The notes beneath the pieces were generated by a model. It ran no database searches, was not told where the DNA came from, and saw nothing but the letters and a program-made list of their open reading frames with translations. A stretch of DNA of 64,000 nt from Brevundimonas subvibrioides (GTDB lineage Bacteria; Pseudomonadota; Alphaproteobacteria; Caulobacterales; Caulobacteraceae), in NCBI RefSeq assembly GCF_002280785.1, contig NZ_NCEQ01000008.1, forward strand, positions 41,732 through 105,731. The letters run 5' to 3'. Of this stretch, positions 17,500 through 27,122 are shown one piece after another. The translations under genes were made by a program, and so were the position numbers. Numbering within the stretch: the first letter of the stretch is position 1; each line of letters starts with the position of its first letter.

Positions 17500-19713
17500 A
17501 TGGCGCTCTATCCTGTGATCATGTGCGGCGGAGCCGGGACGCGGTTGTGGCCCGCGTCGCGGCCGTCTCGCCCCAAACAGTTCATCCCCCTCGCCGGAAA
17601 CCGGTCCCTGTTCCAGGAGACCGTGGTCCGGGTCGCGCCCCTGGCCGGGGATGAGGGCAGGCTGATCGTCGTGGGCGGCGTGCGTCACCGTGACTGGATC
17701 GTCGATCAGTTGAGCGCGCTCGAGATCGAGGCTCAGGTGTTGCTGGAGCCCGAAGCCCGGGACTCTGCCGCCGCCATGGCCGCCGCAGCCGCCTGGGCCG
17801 CGCGGCACGATCCGGAGGCGATCATCGCCTTCGTCGCCTCCGACCACCATATTCCCGACCATGAGGCCTTCCGCCAGGCGGTGACCGCCGCAGCCGCCGG
17901 AGCCGCCGAGGGGCGGATCGTCACCCTGGGCGTCATGCCCTCGGAGCCGTCTCAGGCCTATGGCTATATCAAGCCGTCCGGGCGCGGGCTGTCGGCGGTC
18001 GATTCCTTCGTCGAAAAGCCCGGCCGGACCCAGGCGCAAACCTATATCGACGCCGGCTATTTGTGGAACAGCGGCAACTTCATCGTCTCCGCGGCCGCTC
18101 TGATCGACGAACTGGCGGCCCATGCTCCGGCCGTCATCGATGCGGCGAGATCGGCCCTGCCGGAGGAAGGTTCCGGAGCCGTCCAGACTCTGGGATCAGC
18201 CTTCGCCGCCTCGCCGAAAATCTCCATCGACTATGCGGTGATGGAAAAGACCGCCCGCGCCTCGGTGCTGGAGGTCGACTTCGCCTGGTCCGATCTGGGC
18301 GCCTGGGACTCCATCGCCGCATCGGGCGAAGGCGATACCGGGCAGCATATCTTCGAGGATGCGGACGGATGTCTGGTCCGGGCGCCGGACGGGATTCTGG
18401 TGGCGGCCCTGGGGGTGCGGAACCTCGCCATCGTGGTCGAGGAGGACGCGGTCCTGGTCTGCGACCTGTCTCAGTCGCAAGGCGTCAAGAAGGTGGTCGA
18501 GCGGATCAAGGCGACCTCGCCGCGCCACCTGGATTTCACGACAGCGCCGCCGGAGGGGCTGGCCGAGGGCGCGATCCGTTTCGCCGACTGGATGCGGCTG
18601 AAAGCCCTGCCCGTCTGGTCGACGCTGGGACAGGCCACGAACGGCGGCTTCGCCGAAGTCCTGTCGCTGGAGGGGCGGGCGCTGACGCTTCCGCGCCGGG
18701 CGCGGGTGCAGGCGCGCCAGATCTTCGTCTACGCCAATGCCGGGATGAACGGCTGGCAGGGACCGTGGCGCGGCATCGTCGAGCGCGGCCTTCAGCGGCT
18801 CTACAGCGACTATGTGAGGCCCGACGGCCTGTGCCGGACCACGCTGACGCCCGAGGGGGCGCCGCTGGACGAGACGCCCTACCTTTATGACCAGGCCTTC
18901 GTCCTGTTCGCCCTGTCCGCGGCGAAGAGCGCCGGGATCGACGACCCGACCCTGGAAGACCGGGCGATCAGGTTGCGCGACGCCCTTCTGGCTGCCGGAC
19001 CGGCGACCGGCGGGCTGATCGAGGCGGGAGAGCAGCCGTATCAGTCCAATGCCCACATGCATTTGCTCGAGGCGTGTCTGGGCTGGGAGGCGGCGGGCGG
19101 CGACGCCGGCTGGACGGCGCTGGCCGACCGCGTCGTCGACCTGGCCCTGACCAGATTCATCGACCCGAACGGCGGATTCCTGCGCGAGTACTTCGGCGCG
19201 GACTGGGCGCCGGCTGCGGGTGAGGACGGCCGGCTGGTCGAGCCGGGCCACCAGTTCGAATGGGCGTGGCTGCTGGCTCGGGTCGGGCGGGCGCGGGACC
19301 GGGCCGATCTGACCCGGGCGGCCCAGCGTCTCTACGCCGCCGGTCGCAGGGGCGTTTCGGAGCGTCCGATGATCGCCATCGATGCGCTGAACGACGACGG
19401 AAGCGTGCGCAGCCACCGGGCCCGGCTGTGGCCGCAGACAGAATGGCTGAAGGCCTCGCTGATCCTGGCCGAGACGGCCACGGACGGCGAACGCCAGCGG
19501 CTGATGGACGATGCGGCGACGGCGTTGAGAGCCCTGTGGCTGTACCTGACGCCGGACGGGCTGTGGCGCGACAAACGCCTGCCGCGCGGGGGATTCATCG
19601 ACGAGCCGGCGCCGGCGAGCTCGCTGTATCATATCGCCGCGGCCTTTGGTCAGCTGGCCGAAACGGGCCGCGTCGAGGGGCTGCGCGGGATGTCCGATAT
19701 CGGACTCGGCTAG
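17500..19713 (+). CDS. manC: Mannose-1-phosphate guanylyltransferase fused to AGE-type isomerase
   Basis: A 737-residue bifunctional protein. The N-terminal about 350 residues are a GDP-mannose pyrophosphorylase: GGAGTRLWPASRPSRPKQF at 9-27, FVASDHH, GYIKPS and FVEKPG near 168. The C-terminal half (about 370-730) is an (alpha/alpha)6-barrel of the N-acylglucosamine 2-epimerase/CelD family (QIFVYANAGM, YLYDQAFVLFALS, NAHMHLLEACLGWE, EPGHQFEWAWLL with the catalytic His pair), here replacing the usual cupin-type mannose-6-phosphate isomerase. It should take fructose-6-phosphate-derived mannose through to GDP-mannose with a phosphomannomutase encoded elsewhere. GDP-mannose would feed gmd and the Rmd-like reductase in this window. 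Confidence 0.9.
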   Translation: MALYPVIMCGGAGTRLWPASRPSRPKQFIPLAGNRSLFQETVVRVAPLAGDEGRLIVVGGVRHRDWIVDQLSALEIEAQVLLEPEARDSAAAMAAAAAWAARHDPEAIIAFVASDHHIPDHEAFRQAVTAAAAGAAEGRIVTLGVMPSEPSQAYGYIKPSGRGLSAVDSFVEKPGRTQAQTYIDAGYLWNSGNFIVSAAALIDELAAHAPAVIDAARSALPEEGSGAVQTLGSAFAASPKISIDYAVMEKTARASVLEVDFAWSDLGAWDSIAASGEGDTGQHIFEDADGCLVRAPDGILVAALGVRNLAIVVEEDAVLVCDLSQSQGVKKVVERIKATSPRHLDFTTAPPEGLAEGAIRFADWMRLKALPVWSTLGQATNGGFAEVLSLEGRALTLPRRARVQARQIFVYANAGMNGWQGPWRGIVERGLQRLYSDYVRPDGLCRTTLTPEGAPLDETPYLYDQAFVLFALSAAKSAGIDDPTLEDRAIRLRDALLAAGPATGGLIEAGEQPYQSNAHMHLLEACLGWEAAGGDAGWTALADRVVDLALTRFIDPNGGFLREYFGADWAPAAGEDGRLVEPGHQFEWAWLLARVGRARDRADLTRAAQRLYAAGRRGVSERPMIAIDALNDDGSVRSHRARLWPQTEWLKASLILAETATDGERQRLMDDAATALRALWLYLTPDGLWRDKRLPRGGFIDEPAPASSLYHIAAAFGQLAETGRVEGLRGMSDIGLG

Positions 19714-19823
19714 GTCGCAACAAACGCGTGTCACCGCGAGTTGTTCCATAATCAACCTGCCCCGCTTGTGAGCGGCCGTGCATCCGCTAGGGTGGGTGCT
19801 CCCTTAAGCAGAGTGCGAACATC

Positions 19824-22800
19824 ATGACCCCTGCCCTGGCGCTGCAAGGACTGAACACCTTCCAGGGCAACGCCCGTTCGTTCGGTACGGAGGGTCTGAG
19901 CGGTTTCGGCGAGATCGGCGGCTATACACCGTGCGGCTGCTGCGGAAGTTTCCACGCGATCTTCGAGGAGGGCGGCGGGCCGCTGTCCCTGTTGAACGCC
20001 GATGATCGCGGCGGCTTCGGCCCCAACGGCAGGGTGTCGCTGACGACGGGCGGCGCCGGAGCGCAGATCACCCGTTCGAATGTCGCCTGGACCACGACGC
20101 TGGGTCAGCCGGGCACTGTCACCTTCGCGTTCCGCTCCACGGCGCCGACGACCATGCCGTCGGATACGGTCGGCTTCACACGCTTCACCGACGCGCAGAT
20201 TGCCGCGACCCTGCTGGCCCTGGCGTCCTGGTCCGAGGTCGCCAATATCACCTTTACCCGGGTGGACGGGGGCGACGGCTTCTCCGACGGCGCCACCATG
20301 CTGTTCGGCAACTATGCGTCCGGCTCCGACGGCGCGGCGGCCTTCGCCTATCTGCCCGCCACGCGGACCGACAGTAGCAACAGCGGCGACGTCTGGATCA
20401 ACAACGGCCTGTCCTACAACGCCACGCCGGTGCTGCTGGGCTACGGGCAGCAGGTGCTGACGCACGAGATCGGCCACGCCATCGGCCTGTCCCACCCGGC
20501 GGCCTACAATGCTGCGCCGGGCCAGAGCCTGACCTACGCGGCCAACGCCGGCTATTTCGAGGACAGCCGCCAGTACTCGATCATGAGCTATTTCAGCGAG
20601 AGCAACACCGGGGGCAGTTTCGGTTCCGGCCGATACTCCTCGGCCCCGCTCATGGACGACATCGCCGCAGTGCAGCGCCTGTACGGCGCGAACATGACGA
20701 CCCGTACGGGCAACAACACCTACGGCTTCAACTCCAACGCCGGCCAGGCCTGGTTCAGCGCGACCTCGAACACCTCGGCCGTAATCTTCGCGGTGTGGGA
20801 CGCCGGCGGGACCGACACTTTCGACTTCTCGGGCTACAACAACGCCCAGGTCATCGATCTGCGCCAGGGCAGCTTCTCCAATGTGGGCGCCCTGATCGGC
20901 AACGTCTCCATCGCGATCGGCGCGGTGATCGAGAATGCGATCGGCGGCTCGGGTGCGGACACGATGTTCGGCAGCTCCGGCGACAACGTCCTGACGGGCG
21001 GCGCCGGCAACGACCGCATCGACGGCGGCCTCGGTTCCGATACTGTCGTGTTCAGCGGCAATCGCTCGGCCTATACCGTCACCTGGAACGGCCAGACGGC
21101 CACAGTGTTCGGGCCGGACGGAACCGATGTCATTTCGAACGTCGAGTTCCTGCGCTTCGCCGACCAGACGATCGCGGCGGCCTTTACCGGCGGGCTGAAC
21201 GTCAGCGGCGACATCACCGCCAACACCATGACCGGCACGGCGTCCGTCGACACCCTGAACGGGCTCGGCGGCAATGACACCCTGTCGGGTCTCGGCGGCA
21301 ACGACACGCTGGACGGCGGCTCCGGCGACGACAACATCTCCGGCGGCGACGGCGACGACATCCTGATCGGCGGGCTGGGCGGAGACACCATCAACGGCGG
21401 AAACGGCTTCGACCAGGTCAGCTACGGCACGGCCGGCGGCGGAGTGACGGTCAATCTGGCGACAAGCGTCGTCAGCGGCGCGGCGGGCGCCGATGTCGTG
21501 ACCAACGTCGAATGGGTCGTCGGCAGCACCTTTGCCGACACCATCACCGGCAGCGCAGGCAATGATCGCCTGGACGGCAACGGCGGCAACGACACGATCC
21601 GCGCCGGGGCTGGCGACGACGTCATCACTGCCGGCGCCGGCGCCCAGACGGGGGGTGCGCCCGATGTCGTGAAGGCGCGGGCCACGGCCAACGCCACGAC
21701 CGGGACGGCGATCTCGCTGGACGGGTCATTCGACCTCCTGGCCAGCACGGAGATCGCCAACTCGACGACCATCCCGCATGCGACGGTCACCGCGATCGCC
21801 CATGGCGGCATGGAGTACTACGCCTTCACGGTCGCGGCCGGTCAGACGATTACCCTCGATATCGACAACGGCTCGTTCGACACGACCCTGAGCCTGATCG
21901 GTCCTGGCGGGACGGAAGTCGCCAGCAACGACGATTCAACGCCGGACGGCGGCCCGGCTACGGATTCGAACCTGACGTTCACGGCCACCACGGCAGGCGT
22001 CTATTATGTCGTCGTGGGGCAGTGGTCGGCCAACTCGGGCTCGACCTTCACCAGCGTCGCGCCGACTGCGGGCGGCACCTATACGCTGCACGTTTCGGTC
22101 GCCAGTCATGCGGTTGTCCCTCTGACCCTGACCGGGTCCACCCTGTACGGCGACGCCGGCAACGACACGATCACCGGCGGGTCGGCGAGCGACACCCTGG
22201 TCGGCGGTGCGGGCAACGACACGCTCAACGGGGGGGTGGGCGTCGATGGCGCGGCCTACAGCGGACTGCGTCGCCAATACACGGCGAACTCAACGACGGT
22301 GTCGGGCAATGGCGAGGGCACGGACACGCTGATCGATATCGAGAACGCGGTGTTCGTCGATGGTTCGCTGACGTTCGACGTGAACAGTCTGGCGGCGCAG
22401 GTGATGCGCCTGTACGACGCAGCGCTTGATCGCCAGCCCGACCAAGGGGGCTTCGAGTCGCTGCTGGATGCCATGGAGCGGGGGCAAAGTCTGGAATCGC
22501 TGGCAGGCGCCTTCCTGGCCTCGGCCGAGTTCCAGGGCCGCTACGGCGGGCTGAACAATCAGCAGTACGTCGAGCAATTGTATCGCTTCTGCCTGAATCG
22601 CGAAGGCGATGCAGCCGGTGTGTCGAACTGGGTCAACGCCCTGAATACCGGAACCAGCCGCACCAACCTGCTTGTGTTCTTCTCTGAAAGCGCTGAGCAC
22701 CGCACCCTGACAGGTGCGACGCTGCAGGCTGGCCTCTGGGTCGCGAACGACAACGCGACCATCATCGCCAGACTGTATGATGCGACCTTCGACCGCCTGC

Positions 22801-23456
22801 CGGATCCGAACGGCCTGGCGGCCTGGACGGCGAACCTGTCGGGCGGAATGTCACTGCTGACGATCGCTACCGCCTTCGCCGGCTCGGCGGAGTTCCAAGC
22901 CCGTTATGGCACGGTCACCAACGAACAGTTTGTGCGCCAGATGTATCAGTTCTGCCTGAACCGTGAACCGGACGCCGGCGGCCTGGCTGGCTGGACCAAC
23001 GCCCTGAACAACGGCACGAGCCGGGCGCAGATGTTGCTGAACTTCTCCGAAAGCGCCGAGCACGTGAGCCTGACGGCAGCCAACTGGCTGGGCGGCATCC
23101 GCTACGACGGCTTCTCCGGCTCACCGCTCGAGGACGCGAGCAAACATTCCGGGGATTTCGGACCGCAGGTTTCGCCTTTGGCGGACCACGTCCAGGTCGA
23201 TCATGACGCCTTCGTCTGGCTGGCGGTCGATACGGCCGCTGCTGTTCCCGACACAGCCTCGATTGACACGGCGGCGCGCCTGAGTTGGATGGAAGGCCTC
23301 GTTCATGATGGCCTTCTGGATTTGGACTTCGCGAGATTCTCTTCGTCGGAGACGGCGTTGTTCGTGCGCCCCGACCACTTGACGGATTCCGAACTGATGG
23401 GCCTGGGCCACGCTCCGCTCTACGGAACGGCGCACCTGGACGACTGGCTGATCTAG
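19824..23456 (+). CDS. RTX-type M10 metallopeptidase with PPC domain and DUF4214 repeats
   Basis: A 1210-residue secreted serralysin-like protease. The zinc motif HEIGHAIGLSHP is at residues 214-225 and the Met-turn YSIMSY near 251-256. Glycine-rich calcium-binding nonapeptides (GGAGNDRIDGG type) occur in blocks near 374-411, 478-535, 574-611 and 770-815. A pre-peptidase C-terminal beta domain spans about 645-740. Two tandem DUF4214 units (four helical half-repeats, LYDAALDRQPD, LYRFCLNREGD, LYDATFDRLPD, MYQFCLNREPD) fill about 860-1095. No Sec signal is seen; RTX and the acidic C-terminus imply type I secretion, with exporter genes not in the window. A SapA-like role in surface-layer editing is possible but inferred. 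A Cys cluster (CGCC) sits near residue 35. Confidence 0.9.
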   Translation: MTPALALQGLNTFQGNARSFGTEGLSGFGEIGGYTPCGCCGSFHAIFEEGGGPLSLLNADDRGGFGPNGRVSLTTGGAGAQITRSNVAWTTTLGQPGTVTFAFRSTAPTTMPSDTVGFTRFTDAQIAATLLALASWSEVANITFTRVDGGDGFSDGATMLFGNYASGSDGAAAFAYLPATRTDSSNSGDVWINNGLSYNATPVLLGYGQQVLTHEIGHAIGLSHPAAYNAAPGQSLTYAANAGYFEDSRQYSIMSYFSESNTGGSFGSGRYSSAPLMDDIAAVQRLYGANMTTRTGNNTYGFNSNAGQAWFSATSNTSAVIFAVWDAGGTDTFDFSGYNNAQVIDLRQGSFSNVGALIGNVSIAIGAVIENAIGGSGADTMFGSSGDNVLTGGAGNDRIDGGLGSDTVVFSGNRSAYTVTWNGQTATVFGPDGTDVISNVEFLRFADQTIAAAFTGGLNVSGDITANTMTGTASVDTLNGLGGNDTLSGLGGNDTLDGGSGDDNISGGDGDDILIGGLGGDTINGGNGFDQVSYGTAGGGVTVNLATSVVSGAAGADVVTNVEWVVGSTFADTITGSAGNDRLDGNGGNDTIRAGAGDDVITAGAGAQTGGAPDVVKARATANATTGTAISLDGSFDLLASTEIANSTTIPHATVTAIAHGGMEYYAFTVAAGQTITLDIDNGSFDTTLSLIGPGGTEVASNDDSTPDGGPATDSNLTFTATTAGVYYVVVGQWSANSGSTFTSVAPTAGGTYTLHVSVASHAVVPLTLTGSTLYGDAGNDTITGGSASDTLVGGAGNDTLNGGVGVDGAAYSGLRRQYTANSTTVSGNGEGTDTLIDIENAVFVDGSLTFDVNSLAAQVMRLYDAALDRQPDQGGFESLLDAMERGQSLESLAGAFLASAEFQGRYGGLNNQQYVEQLYRFCLNREGDAAGVSNWVNALNTGTSRTNLLVFFSESAEHRTLTGATLQAGLWVANDNATIIARLYDATFDRLPDPNGLAAWTANLSGGMSLLTIATAFAGSAEFQARYGTVTNEQFVRQMYQFCLNREPDAGGLAGWTNALNNGTSRAQMLLNFSESAEHVSLTAANWLGGIRYDGFSGSPLEDASKHSGDFGPQVSPLADHVQVDHDAFVWLAVDTAAAVPDTASIDTAARLSWMEGLVHDGLLDLDFARFSSSETALFVRPDHLTDSELMGLGHAPLYGTAHLDDWLI

Positions 23457-23467
23457 GCCCGGCGTCC

Positions 23468-23494
23468 GGCGTCGATCCTTTGCGGATCGACGCC
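23468..23494. terminator. Hairpin between convergent genes
   Basis: A perfect 11-base stem (GGCGTCGATCC at 23468-23478, loop TTTGC, GGATCGACGCC at 23484-23494) sits 11 bases after the metallopeptidase stop and before the convergent methyltransferase gene. No T-tract follows on either strand, so it may be a weak bidirectional terminator or an mRNA-stabilising end. Confidence 0.6.
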
Positions 23495-23510
23495 GCACCG
23501 GAGCCGCGCG

Positions 23511-24468
23511 TCAGGGGCGGGTCGCGAAGAAGGTGTTAGATCCGAATACGCCTGTCATGGGGTCGGGCGATACGTCGCGCAGAATCAGGCCGTTGTCAGA
23601 GATAAGCTTCAACACCACCGGGGTCGGCAGGTTGTGCATCTCCATGACCGGGTGACTGGCCGCCAGATAGTCGGCGATGTTGAAGTGGTAGCCCTGCATC
23701 GTCGTCGGAATCTGGAACAGGGCCGCGCCGCCCGGACGGATGCGCCCAAGAATCCTGTCCAGCAGGAATTTCTGGATCGGCGGGGGAGTTGTGCTGCAGC
23801 ACGATCACCGAGAAGAAGAAATCTATCGGCGGGAAGCGCTCGAAATCGGCAGGGTCCGAGACAAGGCGCGTTTCGACGTTGTCGATTGCCTGGGCCTTCA
23901 TATGCTCCTCGCAGAGGCGCAGGTTTCCGGGCGAAATATCGACGGCGATGACACGCTCAAACCGCCGAGCCAAGTGGGACGTGATCCTGCCCGTGCCGCA
24001 ACCCAGTTCGAGGCACACGCCGCGTCCCGCCGACATTCGGGTGCGTCGTTCGAAGACTTCCAGCAGATCGAGCATTTCCCCGCCAGAGTTATGGAAGTCC
24101 ATCAGCGCCGCTTCATCGAGCTGATTTGCTCTATACTTGTCACTGGTCAGTACGGACCAGTGCGGTTCGGTCTCTCCGAGCATGGTCCACTGCTCGCGAA
24201 TGCGATTTACCAGGACCTGAAGCTGTTCCGGCGTTACGTCATGCTCGATGTGGCCGCCGTCCGAATAAAGAGCGATGCCGACCTGAGTCATGATGCTGTC
24301 CCTCTTGCCCGCAAACTCGTTGCTGGTGAGCAGGGCGGACCAGAATGACTCCCGGTCCTTGTGCGCCTTCATGTGGCCGGCGATGACGTCGTCCGACTCG
24401 ACAGTTCGCCCCAGCACAAGCTGGTAGCCGTTGCGGACATCGTCCGCTGTCAGTTCGGATGCGGCCAT
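23511..24468 (-). pseudogene. SAM-dependent methyltransferase, disrupted by a 1-base frameshift
   Basis: A class I methyltransferase reading from ATG 24468. Residues about 8-50 are a DUF4214-like helical module (YQLVLGRTVESDD ... LLTSNEF). The SAM site is CLELGCGTGRITSHLA, followed by VIAVDISPGNL and FFFSVIVLQHNSP. At a run of five G on the plus strand (23782-23786) the frame breaks. Removing one base restores a continuous 318-residue protein (HNSPPIQKFLLDRILGRIRPGG, then a C-terminal domain ending NTFFATRP at 23511). As given, the protein stops at 23596 after about 55 nonsense residues. It may be a true pseudogene, a phase-variable tract or a sequencing error. It is last in the minus-strand glycosylation operon. 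Confidence 0.8.
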
Positions 24469-24477
24469 GGAGAGTCC

Positions 24478-25305
24478 TTAATCTCTGATGGAGTGCAGGA
24501 TCAGATTGGCGGCCGTCTGGCCGACAAGCGCGTAGGATTCCCGGACCTTGTCCGAGAAGGGCAGATCCGTCAGGGCCTTGACCGTGAAGTCGTAGGACGC
24601 CTCAATGATTACCCACTGGGGACGGTAGTCGAAATTATCCACGAGGTCGTTGAGAACCTTGATGTCCTCACCCTCGATATCGATCGAGATCAGGTCGAAG
24701 TCGGCGGGGATCGAGAGTGACTTTAGAGACTCGCCCAGGCGTCGAACCTCGACGGCCACGGCCCCGACAATCGGACCCCATCCGCTGGCGGCATCGGCGT
24801 TCAGGGAGGAGACATCGTCGTTCGCGCCGAGGTGGAAGACGGCTTCACCGTTGAAGTCCGAGATCGCCGCCTGGATCAACTCGTAGTCGAGCCCATCGAA
24901 CTCCGCCCGGATCGACGGAATCAGGTTCGGATTGGCCTCGTAGAGGACGCCGCGCCAGCCGAAGCTGCGCATCAGGTCGTAGGAGTTGGACCTTTCCCGG
25001 CCCCGCGCGCCGACATCGACCACGATCCGGTGGCGCGCATAGGCGTTGACCCAGAGGCGCAGCAGGATCTCGAGTTCTCCATACTGCGTCTGATCCTTCA
25101 GGAGCGCGGAACCGCTGCTTCCCGCCAAGGTCCTGTATTCGTCGGACCCGAGAACCTCGCGGATGATGTCGGCCAGGCTGCTGATCCCCGCGGCCAGTCG
25201 ATCAACCTTGTCGTCGGCTCCGCTGTCCAACCTACGGTTGAGAATCCCGCTGTAGACGGCGCTCAGCTGCGCGCGTGCAGCATCCTTCGGGATCGACTTT
25301 TGCAT
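24478..25305 (-). CDS. FkbM family methyltransferase with N-terminal DUF4214-like module
   Basis: A 275-residue protein. Residues about 10-50 (LSAVYSGILNRRLDSGAD ... VLGSDEY) follow the DUF4214 pattern of helix, R-x-x-D, then S-x-E-[FY]. The rest is an FkbM-type SAM methyltransferase: IVVDVGARGRERSNSYDL (motif I), GVLYEANPNLI, NGEAVFHLGAND and FDLISIDIEGEDIKVL. FkbM enzymes O-methylate sugars or other hydroxyls. The start at 25305 (MQKSIPKD) is chosen because the longer open frame upstream is out of phase with, and shadows, the neighbouring gene. Nine bases separate it from the frameshifted methyltransferase gene downstream. Confidence 0.8.
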   Translation of the reverse strand: MQKSIPKDAARAQLSAVYSGILNRRLDSGADDKVDRLAAGISSLADIIREVLGSDEYRTLAGSSGSALLKDQTQYGELEILLRLWVNAYARHRIVVDVGARGRERSNSYDLMRSFGWRGVLYEANPNLIPSIRAEFDGLDYELIQAAISDFNGEAVFHLGANDDVSSLNADAASGWGPIVGAVAVEVRRLGESLKSLSIPADFDLISIDIEGEDIKVLNDLVDNFDYRPQWVIIEASYDFTVKALTDLPFSDKVRESYALVGQTAANLILHSIRD

Positions 25306-25339
25306 ATTGAGGCACTCGAACTGTCGGTGAGCCTCATTG

Positions 25340-26002
25340 TCAGATGAACAGGCCGCGATCAAACTTAAAACTGGACTGAAACGGGCCTGGAATGCCCTGC
25401 ACGGCGCGGCCCTGGAATTCGTCGCTTTCGACCATGTCGGACAGGAAGCCTTCGACCTCATCGATATCCAGACCGTCCCCGTCCCACACCTCCATGATGG
25501 CGCTGTCGGGCTCCCGGCCGAACAAGGTCTGGTAGGCGGCGTGCAGGAAGCTGCGGTCGCCATGACGGCGCGCGTGATCGGACGCGAAGATCGCCAGCCG
25601 TGCGACGTCGGGAGAGGCACCCTCGCTTCGCACCAAGGTGAGGAACTCCGTCAGGCTGACCTGGCGGACGAGCCGGGAAGACCGTTCGACCTTGCTCACA
25701 TCGACCGCGGGCTTGAGCAGAACGGCATTGGTCACGCCGCAGCGGACCTCGACCGCACCTTCCAGGGCAAGGGCCTGGGCAAGACCCGGCAGACGGAAGC
25801 CGCACCAGCCCAGACGAACGCCAGAGGCTTCTGCCGCTTCCGAGAAGCTGGTGGCGCGCGCATAGCTGATCGCAGTCTCACCTGAGAACAGGCCGATCGA
25901 GCAGGGCAGCAGGCCCCTCGCCGGCGCGGCGTAGCCTTCGAGCACACCGTCGACGATCTCGCCCGAGAAGACCGACACCGGGGCGTAGTTCATGACCGAC
26001 AT
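25340..26002 (-). CDS. Accessory-module protein without catalytic domain, 220 aa
   Basis: I do not recognise a named family for the whole protein. Residues about 8-105 look like a beta-rich module (GEIVDGVLEGYAAPARG ... CSIGLFSGET ... LGWCGFRLPGL ... VRCGVTNAVLL). The same pattern of G-[WY] turn, beta strands, small acidic/aromatic loop and G-F-[RE] occurs in the middle of the large glycosyltransferase at 34783. Residues about 150-195 are a DUF4214-like helical module (YQTLFGREPDSA ... VESDEF). No glycosyltransferase or methyltransferase motif is present, so it may be an adaptor in the glycosylation machinery. The start ATG overlaps the stop of the upstream glycosyltransferase (TAATG). Confidence 0.55.
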   Translation of the reverse strand: MSVMNYAPVSVFSGEIVDGVLEGYAAPARGLLPCSIGLFSGETAISYARATSFSEAAEASGVRLGWCGFRLPGLAQALALEGAVEVRCGVTNAVLLKPAVDVSKVERSSRLVRQVSLTEFLTLVRSEGASPDVARLAIFASDHARRHGDRSFLHAAYQTLFGREPDSAIMEVWDGDGLDIDEVEGFLSDMVESDEFQGRAVQGIPGPFQSSFKFDRGLFI

Positions 26003-27120
26003 TATTGCTCCTTGATCCAGGCAGCCACGGCCGGATAGCAGCGGCTCCAGCTGTAGGGCTCCGCGCGGGCCGTGATGTCCGGGAGGGATTGAGCGGCCGC
26101 GCGCGTCTGCGCGGCGCGAAGTTCCGCGAACTTCATTGCCCGGGCGAATTCGTAGCCCTCCTGCGGATTGAAGAAGAAGCAGTTCTGAGGCGCCACTTCG
26201 GGGATTGAGGAACTGTTGGAGCACACCGTGACCACGCCCAGCGCCGCGGCTTCGAGCACCGGGAGACCGAAGCCTTCGAAGAAGGAGGGGTAGACGCAGA
26301 AGGATGCGTTCAGCAGCAGGGCGACCTTCTCTGTCTCGGAGACATAGCCGGTGAAGACCACGCGGTCGCGCGCGACGCCGGCTGCGGCCAACGCGTCCAT
26401 CAGCTTCTTGCGGCCGTCAAGCCAGCCCTCCCGGCCGACGAATACCGTCCGGAAACGGTTCGCGAAATGCGGCTGCTCGGCCAGATAGTCCAGCACGATC
26501 CGGCCGTTCTTGCGCGGCTCCAGGGTTCCGAGGACGGCGATATAGGGTTCGACCTGCAGGTCCGGGCGGAAGCTGAGGCTAGCGGCGGTGATGTCCACCG
26601 GATCGAAGTCCACGCCAAGCTTGATCACGGAAAGCCGGTCTCTCGGCACGCCGAAATAGGAATGGACGTCGCCAAGCGTCGCGTTTGAGACGCAGAACAG
26701 ATGATCGGATGTCGCGATGTCCTCGCGGATCCGGTTCGCAAAATGGTTGATGTTGTCCTGGTTGTGGAATTGCGGAGTCAGCAGCGGGCTGAGGTCATGG
26801 ATGATGCTGGCTTCGCGGCCGAAGAATCCGCGCACCGGCTTGATGTTCGGGAAGATGCAGACGGCTTCCGCGGCGCGCCGCGGATTGATCGTCGCCTTTT
26901 CCCAGATCAGCGCTTCCAACTTGCCCAGCCCGCCCAGGCCCGAGCGCCGAGTCAAGAATTCCCGCACCCAGGCTTCGGGCACTTCCAGCGTGTCGAACAG
27001 GAATCCCCACTTGATGTCGGGATCGTTGAGAGCACCCTCGGCGAGGGCGGCGACGACGTTGGGAATGCCCGTCCAGGTGTTTTCGAACAGGGCCCCGATC
27101 TGGAGAAAAGCTTCGCGCAT
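26002..27120 (-). CDS. Glycosyltransferase family 4 (GT-B)
   Basis: A 372-residue cytosolic GT4-type transferase, using a nucleotide sugar, probably GDP-linked given the neighbouring pathway. The N-terminal half has the TWTGIPNV acceptor-loop region; the C-terminal half has the GTLEPRKNGRIVLDYLA segment, VFTGYVSETEKVALLLNAS and the EX7E motif in PSFFEGFGLPVLEAAALG (about 278-295). SNSSSIPEV after it is typical of alpha-mannosyl/rhamnosyl GT4 enzymes. It shares the same architecture as the GT core of the 614-residue protein at 32775. It lies 2 bases downstream of the TPR-glycosyltransferase gene, within the same operon. Confidence 0.85.
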   Translation of the reverse strand: MREAFLQIGALFENTWTGIPNVVAALAEGALNDPDIKWGFLFDTLEVPEAWVREFLTRRSGLGGLGKLEALIWEKATINPRRAAEAVCIFPNIKPVRGFFGREASIIHDLSPLLTPQFHNQDNINHFANRIREDIATSDHLFCVSNATLGDVHSYFGVPRDRLSVIKLGVDFDPVDITAASLSFRPDLQVEPYIAVLGTLEPRKNGRIVLDYLAEQPHFANRFRTVFVGREGWLDGRKKLMDALAAAGVARDRVVFTGYVSETEKVALLLNASFCVYPSFFEGFGLPVLEAAALGVVTVCSNSSSIPEVAPQNCFFFNPQEGYEFARAMKFAELRAAQTRAAAQSLPDITARAEPYSWSRCYPAVAAWIKEQ

Positions 27121-27122
27121 GA

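Noticed and set aside
18196..19755. A 519-codon open frame antisense to manC.
   Set aside because: Arg/Gln/Pro-rich, repeats seen in other antisense shadows of GC-rich genes; manC is clear on the plus strand.
20940..22240. Regular short repeats considered as a CRISPR array or VNTR.
   Set aside because: They are in-frame glycine/aspartate RTX nonapeptide codons with drifting DNA sequence, inside an open coding frame; no spacer-repeat structure.
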